Below, piece after piece: positions 44,764 through 53,959 of a DNA stretch of 64,000 bases. The stretch is from Halomonas sp. H10-9-1. Its GTDB lineage: Bacteria > Pseudomonadota > Gammaproteobacteria > Pseudomonadales > Halomonadaceae. The first letter of the stretch is position 1. Each line of letters begins with the position of its first letter. The stretch covers positions 1,302,001-1,366,000 of the forward strand of contig NZ_JAMSHO010000001.1 in the NCBI RefSeq assembly GCF_040147005.1, written 5' to 3'. The notes beneath the pieces are model-generated. The model worked only from the letters and a program-made list of their open reading frames with translations. It was not told where the DNA came from and ran no database searches. The position numbers and the translations under genes are program-made.

Positions 44764-46037
44764 CCCTGACCATGCTTGCCGTCTTCCTGGTACATGTGCT
44801 GCTGGGCCTGCCCTTGTTCATCTCCCTGCTGGCCACCGCGCTGGTGGGCTTCCTGTTCGTCGACCCCAGCATGATCCCGCGCATGCTGCCGCAGCAGTTC
44901 TTCGGCGGCATCAATGCCTTCTCGCTGATGGCCATCCCGCTGTTCATCCTGGCCGGCAACCTGATGAACGTGACCCGCCTCACCGATCGTCTGATGGCCT
45001 TCGCCAAGCTGCTGGTAGGCCACCTGCGCGGGGGCATGGGGCATGTCAACGTGGTGTCCAGCGTGTTCTTCGCCGGCGTCAACGGCTCGGCGGTCGCCGA
45101 TACCTCGGCGCTGGGCTCGCTGCTGGTGCCGCCGATGCGCAAGGAGGGCTACTCCACCGCCTTCGCCGCCGGGCTCACCGCCGGCAGCTCGTTGATCGGG
45201 CCGATCATCCCGCCGAGCATCTTCATGATCCTCTACGCCTCGCTGACCAACACCTCGGTGGGCGACCTCTTCCTCGCCGGGGTGATTCCCGGGCTGCTGC
45301 TGGGCGCGGCCTTCATGGGCATGAACGCCTGGTATGCCTGGCGCGTCGGGCTGGAGAAGCGCGGCGGGTGGCCTGGCGCACGCGAGCTGCTGGTCACCGC
45401 GGTGGGGGCGCTTCCGGCGCTGGTGGCGCCCTTCATCATCGTGGCGGGTATCGTGCTGGGGTTCGTCACGCCGACCGAGTCTGGCGCCCTGACCGCCCTG
45501 TATGTCGCGCTCTGCGGCGCCGCGCTCGGCAACCTTCGCCTGGCCGACCTGTGGAAGGCCATCGTCGATACCACGCGGCTGACCTCGGCCATCTTCGTGA
45601 TCATGGCCGCCTCGGCCACCATCAGCTGGCTGCTCTCCTACGCCCAGGTACCCAACCAGTTCGTCGAGCTGCTGGCGCCCTACATCGAAAAGCCGGTGGT
45701 GATCCTGCTGATGCTGAGCCTGATCACCTTCGTCACCGGCATGTTCATGGAGGAGGTGTCGGCGCTGATGCTGCTGACGCCGATCTTCTCCCCGGTGGCG
45801 ATGATGGCCGGGATCGACCCGGTGCACCTGGGCATCATCATCACCCTCAACATCACCATCGCCTTGATCACCCCGCCCATGGGGGCCTGCGTGTTCGTGG
45901 CGGCCGCGGTCAGCCGGCTGGAGATCGTCTCGCTGTTCCGGACCATCTGGCCCTTCGTGCTGACCGCGGTACTGGTGCTGTTACTCCTGATCCTGTTCCC
46001 GGGGCTGGCGCTCTGGCTCCCGACGCTGCTTGGATAG
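44760..46037 (+). CDS. TRAP transporter large permease (DctM)
   Basis: 425 residues, twelve or so membrane helices, with DctM hallmarks FFGGINAFSLMAIPLFILAGNLMN, FFAGVNGSAVADTSALGSLL and ITPPMGACVFVAAAVSRLEI. The sodium-driven translocating subunit of the DctPQM system. The start ATG at 44760 overlaps the DctQ stop. Confidence 0.92.
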   Translation: MTLTMLAVFLVHVLLGLPLFISLLATALVGFLFVDPSMIPRMLPQQFFGGINAFSLMAIPLFILAGNLMNVTRLTDRLMAFAKLLVGHLRGGMGHVNVVSSVFFAGVNGSAVADTSALGSLLVPPMRKEGYSTAFAAGLTAGSSLIGPIIPPSIFMILYASLTNTSVGDLFLAGVIPGLLLGAAFMGMNAWYAWRVGLEKRGGWPGARELLVTAVGALPALVAPFIIVAGIVLGFVTPTESGALTALYVALCGAALGNLRLADLWKAIVDTTRLTSAIFVIMAASATISWLLSYAQVPNQFVELLAPYIEKPVVILLMLSLITFVTGMFMEEVSALMLLTPIFSPVAMMAGIDPVHLGIIITLNITIALITPPMGACVFVAAAVSRLEIVSLFRTIWPFVLTAVLVLLLLILFPGLALWLPTLLG

Positions 46038-46041
46038 TGCC

Positions 46042-46800
46042 ATGACGGATTCCCTTTCTCAGTTGACCGCCACCCCGATCGTCGCGAGGCCCGAGCCGGA
46101 CTGGCCGGTGCTGACCCGCATTCCCATCCGGGGCAGCGACGAACCCTTGATGCCGCTCAGCCTGGCGCCATCGCCGATCAAGGTGTTCCCCGTGTATGCC
46201 AAGCAGGGGCTCCCGGGGGCGGTGAACGAGTGCTACGTGCGCGAAGGCGTGTACCGCCGCCTGCTCGAGGTGGCGCGCTCGCTGCCCGAGGGAATGGGGT
46301 TGATCATCCTCGACGGCTGGCGTCCCTGGCGGGTCCAGCAGTACCTGTTCGATACCCTGCAGGACGCGATTCGCGCCCACCACCCCGAGCTCGACCAGGA
46401 GGCGCTGCTGGCGCGCACCCGCGAGTTCGTCTCGGTGCCCAGCCACGAGCCCGACGCACCCAGTCCCCACCTGACCGGCGGGGCGGTGGATGTCACCCTG
46501 AGCGATGCCGACGGGTTGCCGCTCGACATGGGCACGCTCTTCGATGAAGCGGTGCCGGCCTCCCACACCGCCTACTTCGAGACCCTTGCAGAGCTGACAG
46601 AAACGCAGCGGCAGGTGCGCGACAACCGGCGCTTGCTGTACTCGGTGATGCATAAGGCCGGCTTCACCAACCTGCCCAGCGAGTGGTGGCACTACGACGC
46701 CGGCGACCAGCTCTGGGCCCATTACGGCCAGCACAAGCAAGCGATCTATGGCCCGGCCGAGGTGGAGACCGTCGAGAGTCGGTGGCGGAGGCAGCTTTAG
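46042..46800 (+). CDS. D-alanyl-D-alanine dipeptidase (M15D, VanX/DdpX-like)
   Basis: 252 residues. M15 zinc-peptidase motifs: LDGWRPWRVQQYL (Arg of VanX), PHLTGGAVDVTLSDADG (S/P-x-H-x-x-G-x-A-x-D, two zinc ligands) and SEWWHYDAGDQ (E-W-W-H, catalytic Glu and third ligand). VanX-type enzymes cleave D-Ala-D-Ala; chromosomal DdpX recycles it as nutrient. No signal peptide, so cytoplasmic. Lies four bases after the TRAP permease, suggesting that the transporter imports a dipeptide or D-amino-acid compound. Start chosen at the Met four codons into the open frame. Confidence 0.85.
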   Translation: MTDSLSQLTATPIVARPEPDWPVLTRIPIRGSDEPLMPLSLAPSPIKVFPVYAKQGLPGAVNECYVREGVYRRLLEVARSLPEGMGLIILDGWRPWRVQQYLFDTLQDAIRAHHPELDQEALLARTREFVSVPSHEPDAPSPHLTGGAVDVTLSDADGLPLDMGTLFDEAVPASHTAYFETLAELTETQRQVRDNRRLLYSVMHKAGFTNLPSEWWHYDAGDQLWAHYGQHKQAIYGPAEVETVESRWRRQL

Positions 46801-46828
46801 GTCCTGCGTTCTAGCAACCGTCACTACA

Positions 46829-46904
46829 GGAGCGCGCCATGCCGAACTATGAGCTGCACAAGGGCTGGCTTGCCCGGCGCGGCATCGAGGTGGAGGGGGC
46901 GTGA
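46829..46904 (+). pseudogene. Duplicated 3' end of a ygjP-like gene
   Basis: GGAGCGCGCCATGCCG and the following bases align with the last 76 bases of the intact ygjP (42843-42918), encoding MPNYELHKGWLARRGIEVEG against MPDYEQRKGWLARQGIEVEG. The divergence (several silent and coding changes) shows it came from another homologue or an old duplication. Confidence 0.8.
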
Positions 46905-46919
46905 GGTCGAGGCGCTGAG

Positions 46920-47822
46920 TTACAGGGGGCCTAAAGCCCCCGCGTGAACCTTGACGACGTCCATCATGGCGTTGGCTGCGGCCGACCGCGAGGTGCGGGC
47001 CGGAGTAATAATGCCCAGGGTTCGCGGTACGTTGGGGTGCGTCAATGGGCGCCACTCCAGGCCTTCGGCCGAAATTTGCTTGAAACTGAGCGAGGGCAGG
47101 GCGGCGACGCCGAGCCCCGCCGCGACCATTCTGCCCGCCGTACCGATCTGGCTGACCTCGCACATCACATCCATCCCGGTGCCGAGCTTCTGCAAGACAT
47201 CATCGATGGCTTGACGTGTGCTCGATAGCCGGCTGAGCGCGATGATCGGAAAGGCGATCAGCTCTTCCCATCTGACTGTCTTGTTCTCGAGCAGCGGGTG
47301 ACCCTGTGGGCAGACGGCAACGAAGTGGTCGTCTACCAGCGGCTCGAAGTGAATGGCCTCGGCCGCACCAGGCTTCACCGAGAAGCCGATATCCGCGCGT
47401 TGGCTGCTGACAAGCTCATCCACCTGATTGGCCAAGACGTCGTGCACATTGATCGCAATGTTGGGATATCGACGGCGATAGTCGGCCAGCACCGCAGGCA
47501 GAAAGCCGGCGGCGAGGGTGGGCAGGGCAGCCAGGGTGACCTTTCCTCGCTCCTTGTTGAATAGCTCACCGAGATCGCCCAGGGCGTCATCCCAGTCGCC
47601 GATCAGACGCCGTGCCATGGGGAGAAAGTGGCGCCCTTCGGGCGTCAGCTGTACCCCCCGGGGGGAGCGGTTGAAGAGGGCGCCGCCCGCCGACTCCTCG
47701 AGCTTGCGAATGGCGATGCTCAAGGCGGGCTGAGAGAGATGAAGACGTTCCGAGGCCTCGACGAAGCTGCCGTGCTCGGCGATGGCCACGAAGGCCTTCA
47801 GCTGACGTATCGATGGCTGCAT
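46920..47822 (-). CDS. LysR-family transcriptional regulator
   Basis: 300 residues. N-terminal winged HTH (QLKAFVAIAEHGSFVEASERLHLSQPALSIAIRKLEESAGGALFNR) and a C-terminal inducer-binding domain. Divergent from the TAXI-TRAP/BKACE operon, which it most likely controls in response to the pathway substrate or an intermediate. Confidence 0.92.
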   Translation of the reverse strand: MQPSIRQLKAFVAIAEHGSFVEASERLHLSQPALSIAIRKLEESAGGALFNRSPRGVQLTPEGRHFLPMARRLIGDWDDALGDLGELFNKERGKVTLAALPTLAAGFLPAVLADYRRRYPNIAINVHDVLANQVDELVSSQRADIGFSVKPGAAEAIHFEPLVDDHFVAVCPQGHPLLENKTVRWEELIAFPIIALSRLSSTRQAIDDVLQKLGTGMDVMCEVSQIGTAGRMVAAGLGVAALPSLSFKQISAEGLEWRPLTHPNVPRTLGIITPARTSRSAAANAMMDVVKVHAGALGPL

Positions 47823-47950
47823 AAAAAAAATAAAAGTCCCGTTCGAATAATTATATTAGACATATACTAGCATCCTTTCCCATGCTGGGGATGTCGCAAG
47901 ACACCCGTCTATTGGACGCCAAAACCAACAACACCAGAGAGAGCAACGCC
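47823..47950. promoter_or_regulatory. Divergent LysR / TAXI-operon promoter region
   Basis: An AT-rich gap with the near-palindrome AATAATTATATTA (47846-47858), which contains the T-N11-A spacing of LysR boxes, and a TATACT -10-like hexamer at 47863-47868 facing the TRAP genes. Confidence 0.45.
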
Positions 47951-48922
47951 ATGTCGTCATACAAAACCCCGCTGCTGGCCGCCATGATCAGTGCCGGGCT
48001 GATGGCCGGTGCCGCCCAGGCCGAGGAACAGCTGCTGATCGGCTCGACGTCCACCTCGTCGAGCCAGTACGGCTATTTCGTGGCCGTCGGTCAGATCATC
48101 AACCAGGAAGTGGAAGGCGTCCGCGCCTCGGTCGTCGAGACGGGAGCCACCGTCGATAACCTGCGCCGAATCCTTCGCGATCAGGTCGATATGGGGCTTG
48201 TCACCACCAATGTGGGCTATCACGCCTACGCCGGAGAGGGTGAGTTTGCGGACCGCAAGGTTGATAACCGCCTGCTTTGGGTGTATTCCGCCGCCCCACA
48301 GAACGTGGTCATGCGGGTGGATGCCGGCGTCACCTCGATGGCCGAACTGGAAGGTGTGGAACTGAATCCGGGGATCACCGGCTCGGCCACCGAGGCGACC
48401 ACCATGGCCGTGATGGAGACCCTGGGGATCTCGCCGGACTACGTACGTGGCTCTACCACCGATGTGGTGGCCGGTGTCAAGGACAGCCGCATGGCGGGCT
48501 ACGTCAAGTCTGGCGTGGGCAACAAGCTCGACGGTTCATCGCTGGATATCGCCACCTTCACTCCGATCGAGGTGTTGTCCCTCACCGAAGAGCAGGCGGA
48601 TACGCTGCGCCAGCAGATGCCTGATATCTCGGTGGTGGATATTCCGGAAGGCGCCGCCGAAGGCATACCCGCCTATACCACCTGGAGCTTCGGCCTTGCC
48701 ATGCACTCTTCGCCGAACCTCGATGAGGATACGGCCTATGAGATCGTCAAGGCGGTGATGGAGAATCCTGACCCTCAAGTCAGCGCGCTGGCCAACCTGG
48801 CGGATGTGGACCTGGCAGAGCTTACTCTGGAAAGTGGCACCGTGCCCTTCCACCCCGGAGCGGCCCGCTATTTCGAGGAGCAAGGCTACGAGATTCCTGA
48901 CCACCTGAAGCCGGTGGAATAA
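47951..48922 (+). CDS. TAXI-type TRAP transporter solute-binding protein
   Basis: 323 residues from MSSYKTPLLAAMISAG, with GAGAGAG upstream; signal peptide ending GAAQAEE. The TAXI fold is shown by LLIGSTSTSSSQYGYFVAVG, VVETGATVDNLRRILRDQVDMGLV and NPGITGSATEATTMAVMETLG. It delivers substrate to the fused 4TM/12TM permease that follows. Ligand unknown, but the downstream enzymes suggest a beta-hydroxy or betaine-like acid. Confidence 0.9.
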   Translation: MSSYKTPLLAAMISAGLMAGAAQAEEQLLIGSTSTSSSQYGYFVAVGQIINQEVEGVRASVVETGATVDNLRRILRDQVDMGLVTTNVGYHAYAGEGEFADRKVDNRLLWVYSAAPQNVVMRVDAGVTSMAELEGVELNPGITGSATEATTMAVMETLGISPDYVRGSTTDVVAGVKDSRMAGYVKSGVGNKLDGSSLDIATFTPIEVLSLTEEQADTLRQQMPDISVVDIPEGAAEGIPAYTTWSFGLAMHSSPNLDEDTAYEIVKAVMENPDPQVSALANLADVDLAELTLESGTVPFHPGAARYFEEQGYEIPDHLKPVE

Positions 48923-48940
48923 GCCCAGGAGCCCGATCCC

Positions 48941-50818
48941 ATGCGTAATACCATGTTGATGCTGGTCGCCCTGGCGCTAGGGGGCTTTATCTTCTACACC
49001 TCGGCAACAGGGCCCCTCGATAGCCTGGTACATCGAAGCGTCTTCCTTGCGCTGGTGATCGGGCTGGGCCTTCTCAGTTTCCCCCTGGGTGCGGGCCAGT
49101 CCTGGCGCCCAGTGGGGATCATTATTGATCTGTTGCTGGCCGCCGGTGCCATTACGGCCTGTCTCTACGTCACCGTCAAGGCAGACGACATCCTGTCGAC
49201 GCTGCCCTGGGCGACCACCCAGGACATGCTGCTGGCGGGTATCTTGGTGGTGAGCATCCTTGAAGTTGCCCGGCGCGCCATCGGCTGGATCTTTCCAGTG
49301 CTCGTGGCCCTTGGCATTGCCTATGCGCTTTTCGGTAACCATCTCTCTGGGCCGTTGAGCCACCGAGGCTTCGATACCGCCTTCGTTACCGAAACCCTTT
49401 TCCTCGGTGACCTGGGGATCTGGGGCATGTTGCTGGGTGTAGCGGCCACCACGATTGCGGCGTTCGTCCTGTTCGGCTCTTTGCTGTTGCATACCGGGGG
49501 TGGTCAGACGTTCATCGACCTCTCCATGCGCATCGGTGGACGCAGCCAAGGGGGTGCGGCCAAGATCGCCACCGTCGCCTCCAGCCTGTTCGCCATGGTC
49601 AGCGGAAGTGCTGTCGCCAACGTCGCGACGACCGGCAACTTCACCATTCCCATGATGAAACGCTTGAAGTATCCCGCCGCCTTCGCCGGTGGGGTTGAGT
49701 CGGTAGCCTCGACGGGGGGGCAGATAGCACCGCCGATCCTGGGTGCTGCCGCCTTCATCATGGCCGAGATTCTGGGCATCAGCTACGTCACCATCGCCCT
49801 GGCGGCTCTGCTGCCTGCGGTGCTCTTCTACATTGCGGTGTTTTTTACCATTCATCTGGTGGCGGTGCGTCGCTCTCTGCCATTGGTGCCGGAGGCCGAT
49901 TTGCCACGCTGGCCAGACGTGCTGCAGCTCAAGCGCATAGTGCCGATCGTAGCAGCCCTCGGAGGCCTCTTCGGTGGCGTGCTCAAGGGCTACTCGATCC
50001 AGTACGCGGCATTCTTGGGCATTGCGCTGCTGCTGGTGAGCTATGTGGTCTTCGGGGTGCTGGATCGCATGCCGCCCAGAAAGATGCTGCGCATGCTGAT
50101 GACTGGGCTGGAAGATGCCGGCAAGGGCATGGTGATCATCGGTGTGCTGCTGGCGGGGGCGCAGATCCTTGTGGCCATGCTCAACATGACGGGGATCGGG
50201 GTGACGTTATCGACCCTGGTGGTGAGCGTCGCCGGTGAGCAACTTTTCCTGGTGGCCCTGATTGTGGCCGCTATCTGCTTGATCATGGGCATGGGCATAC
50301 CCACCACGGCGGCTTATGTGCTGGTGGCCGCCGTCCTGGCGCCTGCCCTGACGCGCATGGGCGTTGAACCGCTGGTCGCTCATCTCTTTGTTTTCTACTT
50401 TGCCACGATCTCGGTGATCACTCCGCCCGTGTGCATTGCGGTATTCGTCGCCGCGGGTATCGCCCAGGCGGGCTGGTTGCAGGTAGCGGGCCATGCCGTT
50501 CGGCTTGGTGCAACCACTTACATCATTCCTTTCCTGATCTTGGCCTACCCGGCATTGATTGGCATGGGGGACGCGTGGGACATCAGCGTGGCGGCGCTGC
50601 GTGCCCTGGCGTTTGTCCTGGCGTTTGCCGGCGTGTTGGGCGGCGCCCGCTTGACGGGTCGTCGCTGGCTGGATACCGCCATGCTTTCGATCGTCGGTGT
50701 CCTGGCCGTGCTGCCGGGGGCTGCGCCTGGCTTGGTCGGCGTCATTGGCCTGTTCGCCCTATATGGCTGGGCCTGGCGTGTGGCACGTCGTAACCCGTTG
50801 CAGGGAGCATCATCATGA
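48941..50818 (+). CDS. TRAP transporter fused permease (4TM/12TM), TAXI system
   Basis: 625 residues with about 16-18 membrane helices. The N-terminal quarter corresponds to the small permease (four helices) and the rest to the large one, with FGSLLLHTGGGQTFIDLSMRIGG, VSGSAVANVATTGNFTIPMMKR and GMGIPTTAAYVLVAAVLAPAL as in TIGR02123-type fused proteins. Overlaps the dehydrogenase gene by four bases, so uptake and catabolism are coupled in one transcript. Confidence 0.92.
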   Translation: MRNTMLMLVALALGGFIFYTSATGPLDSLVHRSVFLALVIGLGLLSFPLGAGQSWRPVGIIIDLLLAAGAITACLYVTVKADDILSTLPWATTQDMLLAGILVVSILEVARRAIGWIFPVLVALGIAYALFGNHLSGPLSHRGFDTAFVTETLFLGDLGIWGMLLGVAATTIAAFVLFGSLLLHTGGGQTFIDLSMRIGGRSQGGAAKIATVASSLFAMVSGSAVANVATTGNFTIPMMKRLKYPAAFAGGVESVASTGGQIAPPILGAAAFIMAEILGISYVTIALAALLPAVLFYIAVFFTIHLVAVRRSLPLVPEADLPRWPDVLQLKRIVPIVAALGGLFGGVLKGYSIQYAAFLGIALLLVSYVVFGVLDRMPPRKMLRMLMTGLEDAGKGMVIIGVLLAGAQILVAMLNMTGIGVTLSTLVVSVAGEQLFLVALIVAAICLIMGMGIPTTAAYVLVAAVLAPALTRMGVEPLVAHLFVFYFATISVITPPVCIAVFVAAGIAQAGWLQVAGHAVRLGATTYIIPFLILAYPALIGMGDAWDISVAALRALAFVLAFAGVLGGARLTGRRWLDTAMLSIVGVLAVLPGAAPGLVGVIGLFALYGWAWRVARRNPLQGASS

Positions 50819-51747
50819 ACCATATCGAATCGCCGTTGACGCGCATCGCGATCATCGGTTGCGGGACCATCGGCGTCAGTTGGGCTGCCTACTTCCTTTC
50901 CCGGGGCCTGGAGGTCAGAGCCTTTGACCCGGATGCTTCGGCTAGAGCGGCTTTCGTAGACCTTGTGGCTGCCGATATGGTCACACTGGGCAACTCTCCC
51001 TGCCAGCCCACGGTATGCGGTTCGCTGGCTGAAGCAGTCGCGCAGACAGAGCTAGTGGTGGAGAATGCGCCGGAGTCGATCGAGCTGAAGCGGAAGTTGC
51101 TGGCCGATGTGCAACGGCTGGCACCGGATACGGCACTGATCGTGAGCAGCACGTCTTCGCTGCAACACTCCGATATCGCGCCGGATGCTCCAGAGCCTTC
51201 GCGAATCGCGGTCGCTCATCCCTTCAATCCGCCCCACCTGGTGCCGCTGGTCGAGCTCTACGGGACCGATCCGGAGGTGGTCGCAAGGCTGGCCACCTTC
51301 TATCGCGCTATCGGTAAGCAGCCTGTGGTGATGCGCAAGGAAATGGTGGGACATATCGCCAACCGACTTTCCTCTGCGCTGTGGCGTGAGGCCCTCTATC
51401 TGCTGCAGGAAGGGGTTGCCAGCGTCGAAGATATCGACAGGGCCGTGACCGCGGGGCCGGGAATGCGCTGGGCTATCCAGGGCCCTTTCCTGACCTACCA
51501 CCTGGGGGGTGGCAAGGGGGGGATTCGACACTATCTCGAACACCTGGGGCCGAGTCAGCAGTACCGCTGGTCGAGCCTGGGAACCCCGGTAATGGATGAG
51601 ACCTTGAAGGCCAGTGTGGTGACGGGCGTCGAGCAGGTGACGCATGGTCAATCACTGGCCGAGCTTTTTGCTCAGCGAGATGCCCGCCTGGTGTCGCTGC
51701 AACAGGCGATCGAGCCTGAGAATCAGCCCGCGGAGGTGCGGTCATGA
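50815..51747 (+). CDS. 3-hydroxyacyl-CoA dehydrogenase-family protein (carnitine 3-dehydrogenase-like)
   Basis: 310 residues. NAD-binding Rossmann motif IAIIGCGTIGVSWAAYFLSRG (G-x-G-x-x-G) at the N-terminus, SSTSSLQHSDIAP and VAHPFNPPHLVPLVELYG (catalytic His and the P-F-N-P-P motif), then the dimerising C-terminal domain (EMVGHIANRLSSALWREALYLLQEG). Size and motifs fit L-carnitine dehydrogenase (CdhA, about 320 aa), which oxidises the 3-hydroxyl of a free acid to a keto group. The next gene is a BKACE, as in carnitine degradation, so the product is probably a beta-keto acid. Start overlaps the permease stop. Confidence 0.85.
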   Translation: MNHIESPLTRIAIIGCGTIGVSWAAYFLSRGLEVRAFDPDASARAAFVDLVAADMVTLGNSPCQPTVCGSLAEAVAQTELVVENAPESIELKRKLLADVQRLAPDTALIVSSTSSLQHSDIAPDAPEPSRIAVAHPFNPPHLVPLVELYGTDPEVVARLATFYRAIGKQPVVMRKEMVGHIANRLSSALWREALYLLQEGVASVEDIDRAVTAGPGMRWAIQGPFLTYHLGGGKGGIRHYLEHLGPSQQYRWSSLGTPVMDETLKASVVTGVEQVTHGQSLAELFAQRDARLVSLQQAIEPENQPAEVRS

Positions 51748-52586
51748 CGATGCCTTGCCTGTTGATGGTGGCCCCCAACGGCGCGCGGCGCACCCATGCC
51801 GACCACCCGGCAATACCGCTGACCCCGGAGGCGCTGGCCGCGGATGCCGTGGCCTGCCGCGATGCTGGCGCGGCGATGATCCACGTGCATGTTCGGGAAG
51901 ACGACGGCCGCCACCTCCTGGATGCGGCAGCTTACCGGGAGGCGTTGAGTGCGATAAGAGCGGCCGTCGGTGATGAGATGGTGCTGCAGGTGACCAGCGA
52001 GGCAGGGGGGCGATATGGCCCCGAGGCGCAGCGGCAGCTGCTGTCGGAGCTGCGCCCCGAAGCGGTCTCGGTGGCGATACGTGAATTGTTTGGTGATCCG
52101 CAGCAGGTCGAGGCGAGCGGGGCTCTGTGTCGTGACCTCCAGGCCGGCGGTAGCAGCGTTCAGTATATTCTCTACTCTCCTGAAGACTTGATCTACTTCA
52201 ACCAGTTGCGTGAAGCAGGGGTATTGCCACCCGGAAGTGCCTTTCTTCTATTTGTGTTGGGCCGCTACGAGACCCCACCCGTGGCAGACCCCTCACGCTT
52301 GCCTGGGTTCCTCGCAGCACTAGCGCCTGAGGATCGTTGGGCCGTCTGTGCTTTCGGGCCGACGGAAGGCGACTGCATGGGGTTGGCGGCAAGCCATGGG
52401 GGGCATGCGCGCGTGGGATTCGAGAACAACCTCTGGCGTCCCGACGGCAGTGTCGTAGAAGACAACGCAGAACTGGTACGACTGGCGCGTGAGCGTATCG
52501 AGACCAGCGGTCGCACCCTCATGAATCCTCGTCAGGCTCGAGCCTTTCTCGGGTTGCCTTCGGTGTATTCGGGGGGTGAGACATGA
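51744..52586 (+). CDS. Beta-keto acid cleavage enzyme (BKACE, DUF849)
   Basis: 280 residues. Zn ligands are in AAMIHVHVRE (H47 and H49), and the N-terminal APNGARRTHADHPAIPLTPE loop is diagnostic. BKACEs condense a beta-keto acid with acetyl-CoA and release acetoacetate plus a new acyl-CoA. Dehydrocarnitine, 3-keto-5-aminohexanoate and others are known substrates; which one is used here is not evident. TIM-barrel fold, cytoplasmic. Overlaps both neighbours by four bases. Confidence 0.88.
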   Translation: MTMPCLLMVAPNGARRTHADHPAIPLTPEALAADAVACRDAGAAMIHVHVREDDGRHLLDAAAYREALSAIRAAVGDEMVLQVTSEAGGRYGPEAQRQLLSELRPEAVSVAIRELFGDPQQVEASGALCRDLQAGGSSVQYILYSPEDLIYFNQLREAGVLPPGSAFLLFVLGRYETPPVADPSRLPGFLAALAPEDRWAVCAFGPTEGDCMGLAASHGGHARVGFENNLWRPDGSVVEDNAELVRLARERIETSGRTLMNPRQARAFLGLPSVYSGGET

Positions 52587-53959
52587 CCGTTGTCGTGGGG
52601 TGTGGTGCGGGCTTCTCGGGTGATCGTACCGATGCCGCTGTGCCGTTGGTGGATGCGCTGCTCAGCTATGATGCACCGCGTGCCCTGATGTTCGAAACGC
52701 TCGGAGAGCGAACCTTGGCGGCGGCGCAGCTGGCTCGTCTTCAAGACCCCGACGGGGGAGATGAGCCGCTACTGGAAGCCTTCCTTGCACCGGTGCTCGG
52801 TGACTGTTTGCGCCATGATGTCACCGTGCTGGGTAACTTCGGGGCGGCGAACCCCGAAGCCGCCCGCAGGCGAGTGGCAGGGCTGGCCGTGCGTGAAGGC
52901 ATCGCTGAGGCGCGTATTGCCGTGATTCAGGGAGATGATGTCCGTGAGCAGATGCACGCGCTCGACTGGCAACCCTGGGAGGGTGAACGCCGTGAGCTCC
53001 CGGAGCCCAGTGCTGTGGTGGCCGCCAATGTCTACCTCGGTGCTGAGGCGCTGGTGGAGGCCCTATCCCAGGGGGCTCAGGTGGTGATCACTGGGCGTGT
53101 GGCCGACCCCGCCTTGGCGTTGGCACCGCTGCGCTACCATCACGACTGGGCACAAGACGACTGGGACCGGATTGCCGCCGGGACCCTGGCGGGGCACCTT
53201 ATCGAGTGCGGCGCCCAGGTGACGGGGGGCTATTTCGCCGACCCAGGCGTCAAGGACGTTCCCGGCATGGCAAGCCTCGGGTACCCCATCGTCGAGGTCG
53301 AGCGCGATGGGAGCCTGATCGTGACGAAACCGCCAGGCACGGGCGGGTTGGTCACCGAGCAGACCGTCAAAGAGCAGCTTCTCTATGAGATTCACGATCC
53401 AGGCGCCTACGTGACTCCGGATGTGGTCCTGGATCTTACCGGTGTTGAGGTTCGCCAGGTCGGCCGTGACCGGGTGTCGGTAAAAGGTGTGCGTGGCAAG
53501 CCGGCACCGGAAAGACTGAAGACCACCATCAGCTTCCTCGAAGGTTACCAAGGGGAGGCAGAGATTTCCTATGCGGGGCCAAATGCACTGGCGAGAGCCA
53601 AGCTGGCACGCGATACGCTGCGTCAGCGCCTGGCTAGCCGATGTCCGGCTGACATGAGGTCACGCTTCGATTTGATCGGCATATCCAGCGTGTTCGATGG
53701 TGATTCAGCCGTCTGGCGCGACATTCCTGGAAGCCTGTCGGAAGATATTCGTCTGCGACTCGCTGTGGAGCATAGGGAGCGTGCCGTTGTTGAACTGGCG
53801 ACCCAGGAACTGCTCGCTTTATATTGCTGTGGCCCGGCTGGAGGAGGGGGGGTGAGACGCCATCACACCCGCCGTCTCAAGACGGCGTCTTACCTTGTTC
53901 GGCGTGAGCAGGTGACGCCGCAAGTCAGTATTAAGCAAGCGAGGGTCAGTCATGCATAG
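52583..53959 (+). CDS. AtuA-family (DUF1446) protein
   Basis: 458 residues. Matches the acyclic-terpene-utilisation AtuA family: VVGCGAGFSGDRTDAAVPLVDALL, TVLGNFGAANPEAARRRVAGLA, VVITGRVADPALALAPLRYH and GHLIECGAQVTGGYFADPGVKDVPGMASLGYPIVEV. The biochemical activity of AtuA is not settled; it occurs in operons degrading branched or terpenoid acids and in BKACE clusters. Its end overlaps the small downstream gene by eight bases, suggesting that the two proteins form a complex or correspond to the two halves of longer AtuA proteins. Confidence 0.85.
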   Translation: MTVVVGCGAGFSGDRTDAAVPLVDALLSYDAPRALMFETLGERTLAAAQLARLQDPDGGDEPLLEAFLAPVLGDCLRHDVTVLGNFGAANPEAARRRVAGLAVREGIAEARIAVIQGDDVREQMHALDWQPWEGERRELPEPSAVVAANVYLGAEALVEALSQGAQVVITGRVADPALALAPLRYHHDWAQDDWDRIAAGTLAGHLIECGAQVTGGYFADPGVKDVPGMASLGYPIVEVERDGSLIVTKPPGTGGLVTEQTVKEQLLYEIHDPGAYVTPDVVLDLTGVEVRQVGRDRVSVKGVRGKPAPERLKTTISFLEGYQGEAEISYAGPNALARAKLARDTLRQRLASRCPADMRSRFDLIGISSVFDGDSAVWRDIPGSLSEDIRLRLAVEHRERAVVELATQELLALYCCGPAGGGGVRRHHTRRLKTASYLVRREQVTPQVSIKQARVSHA

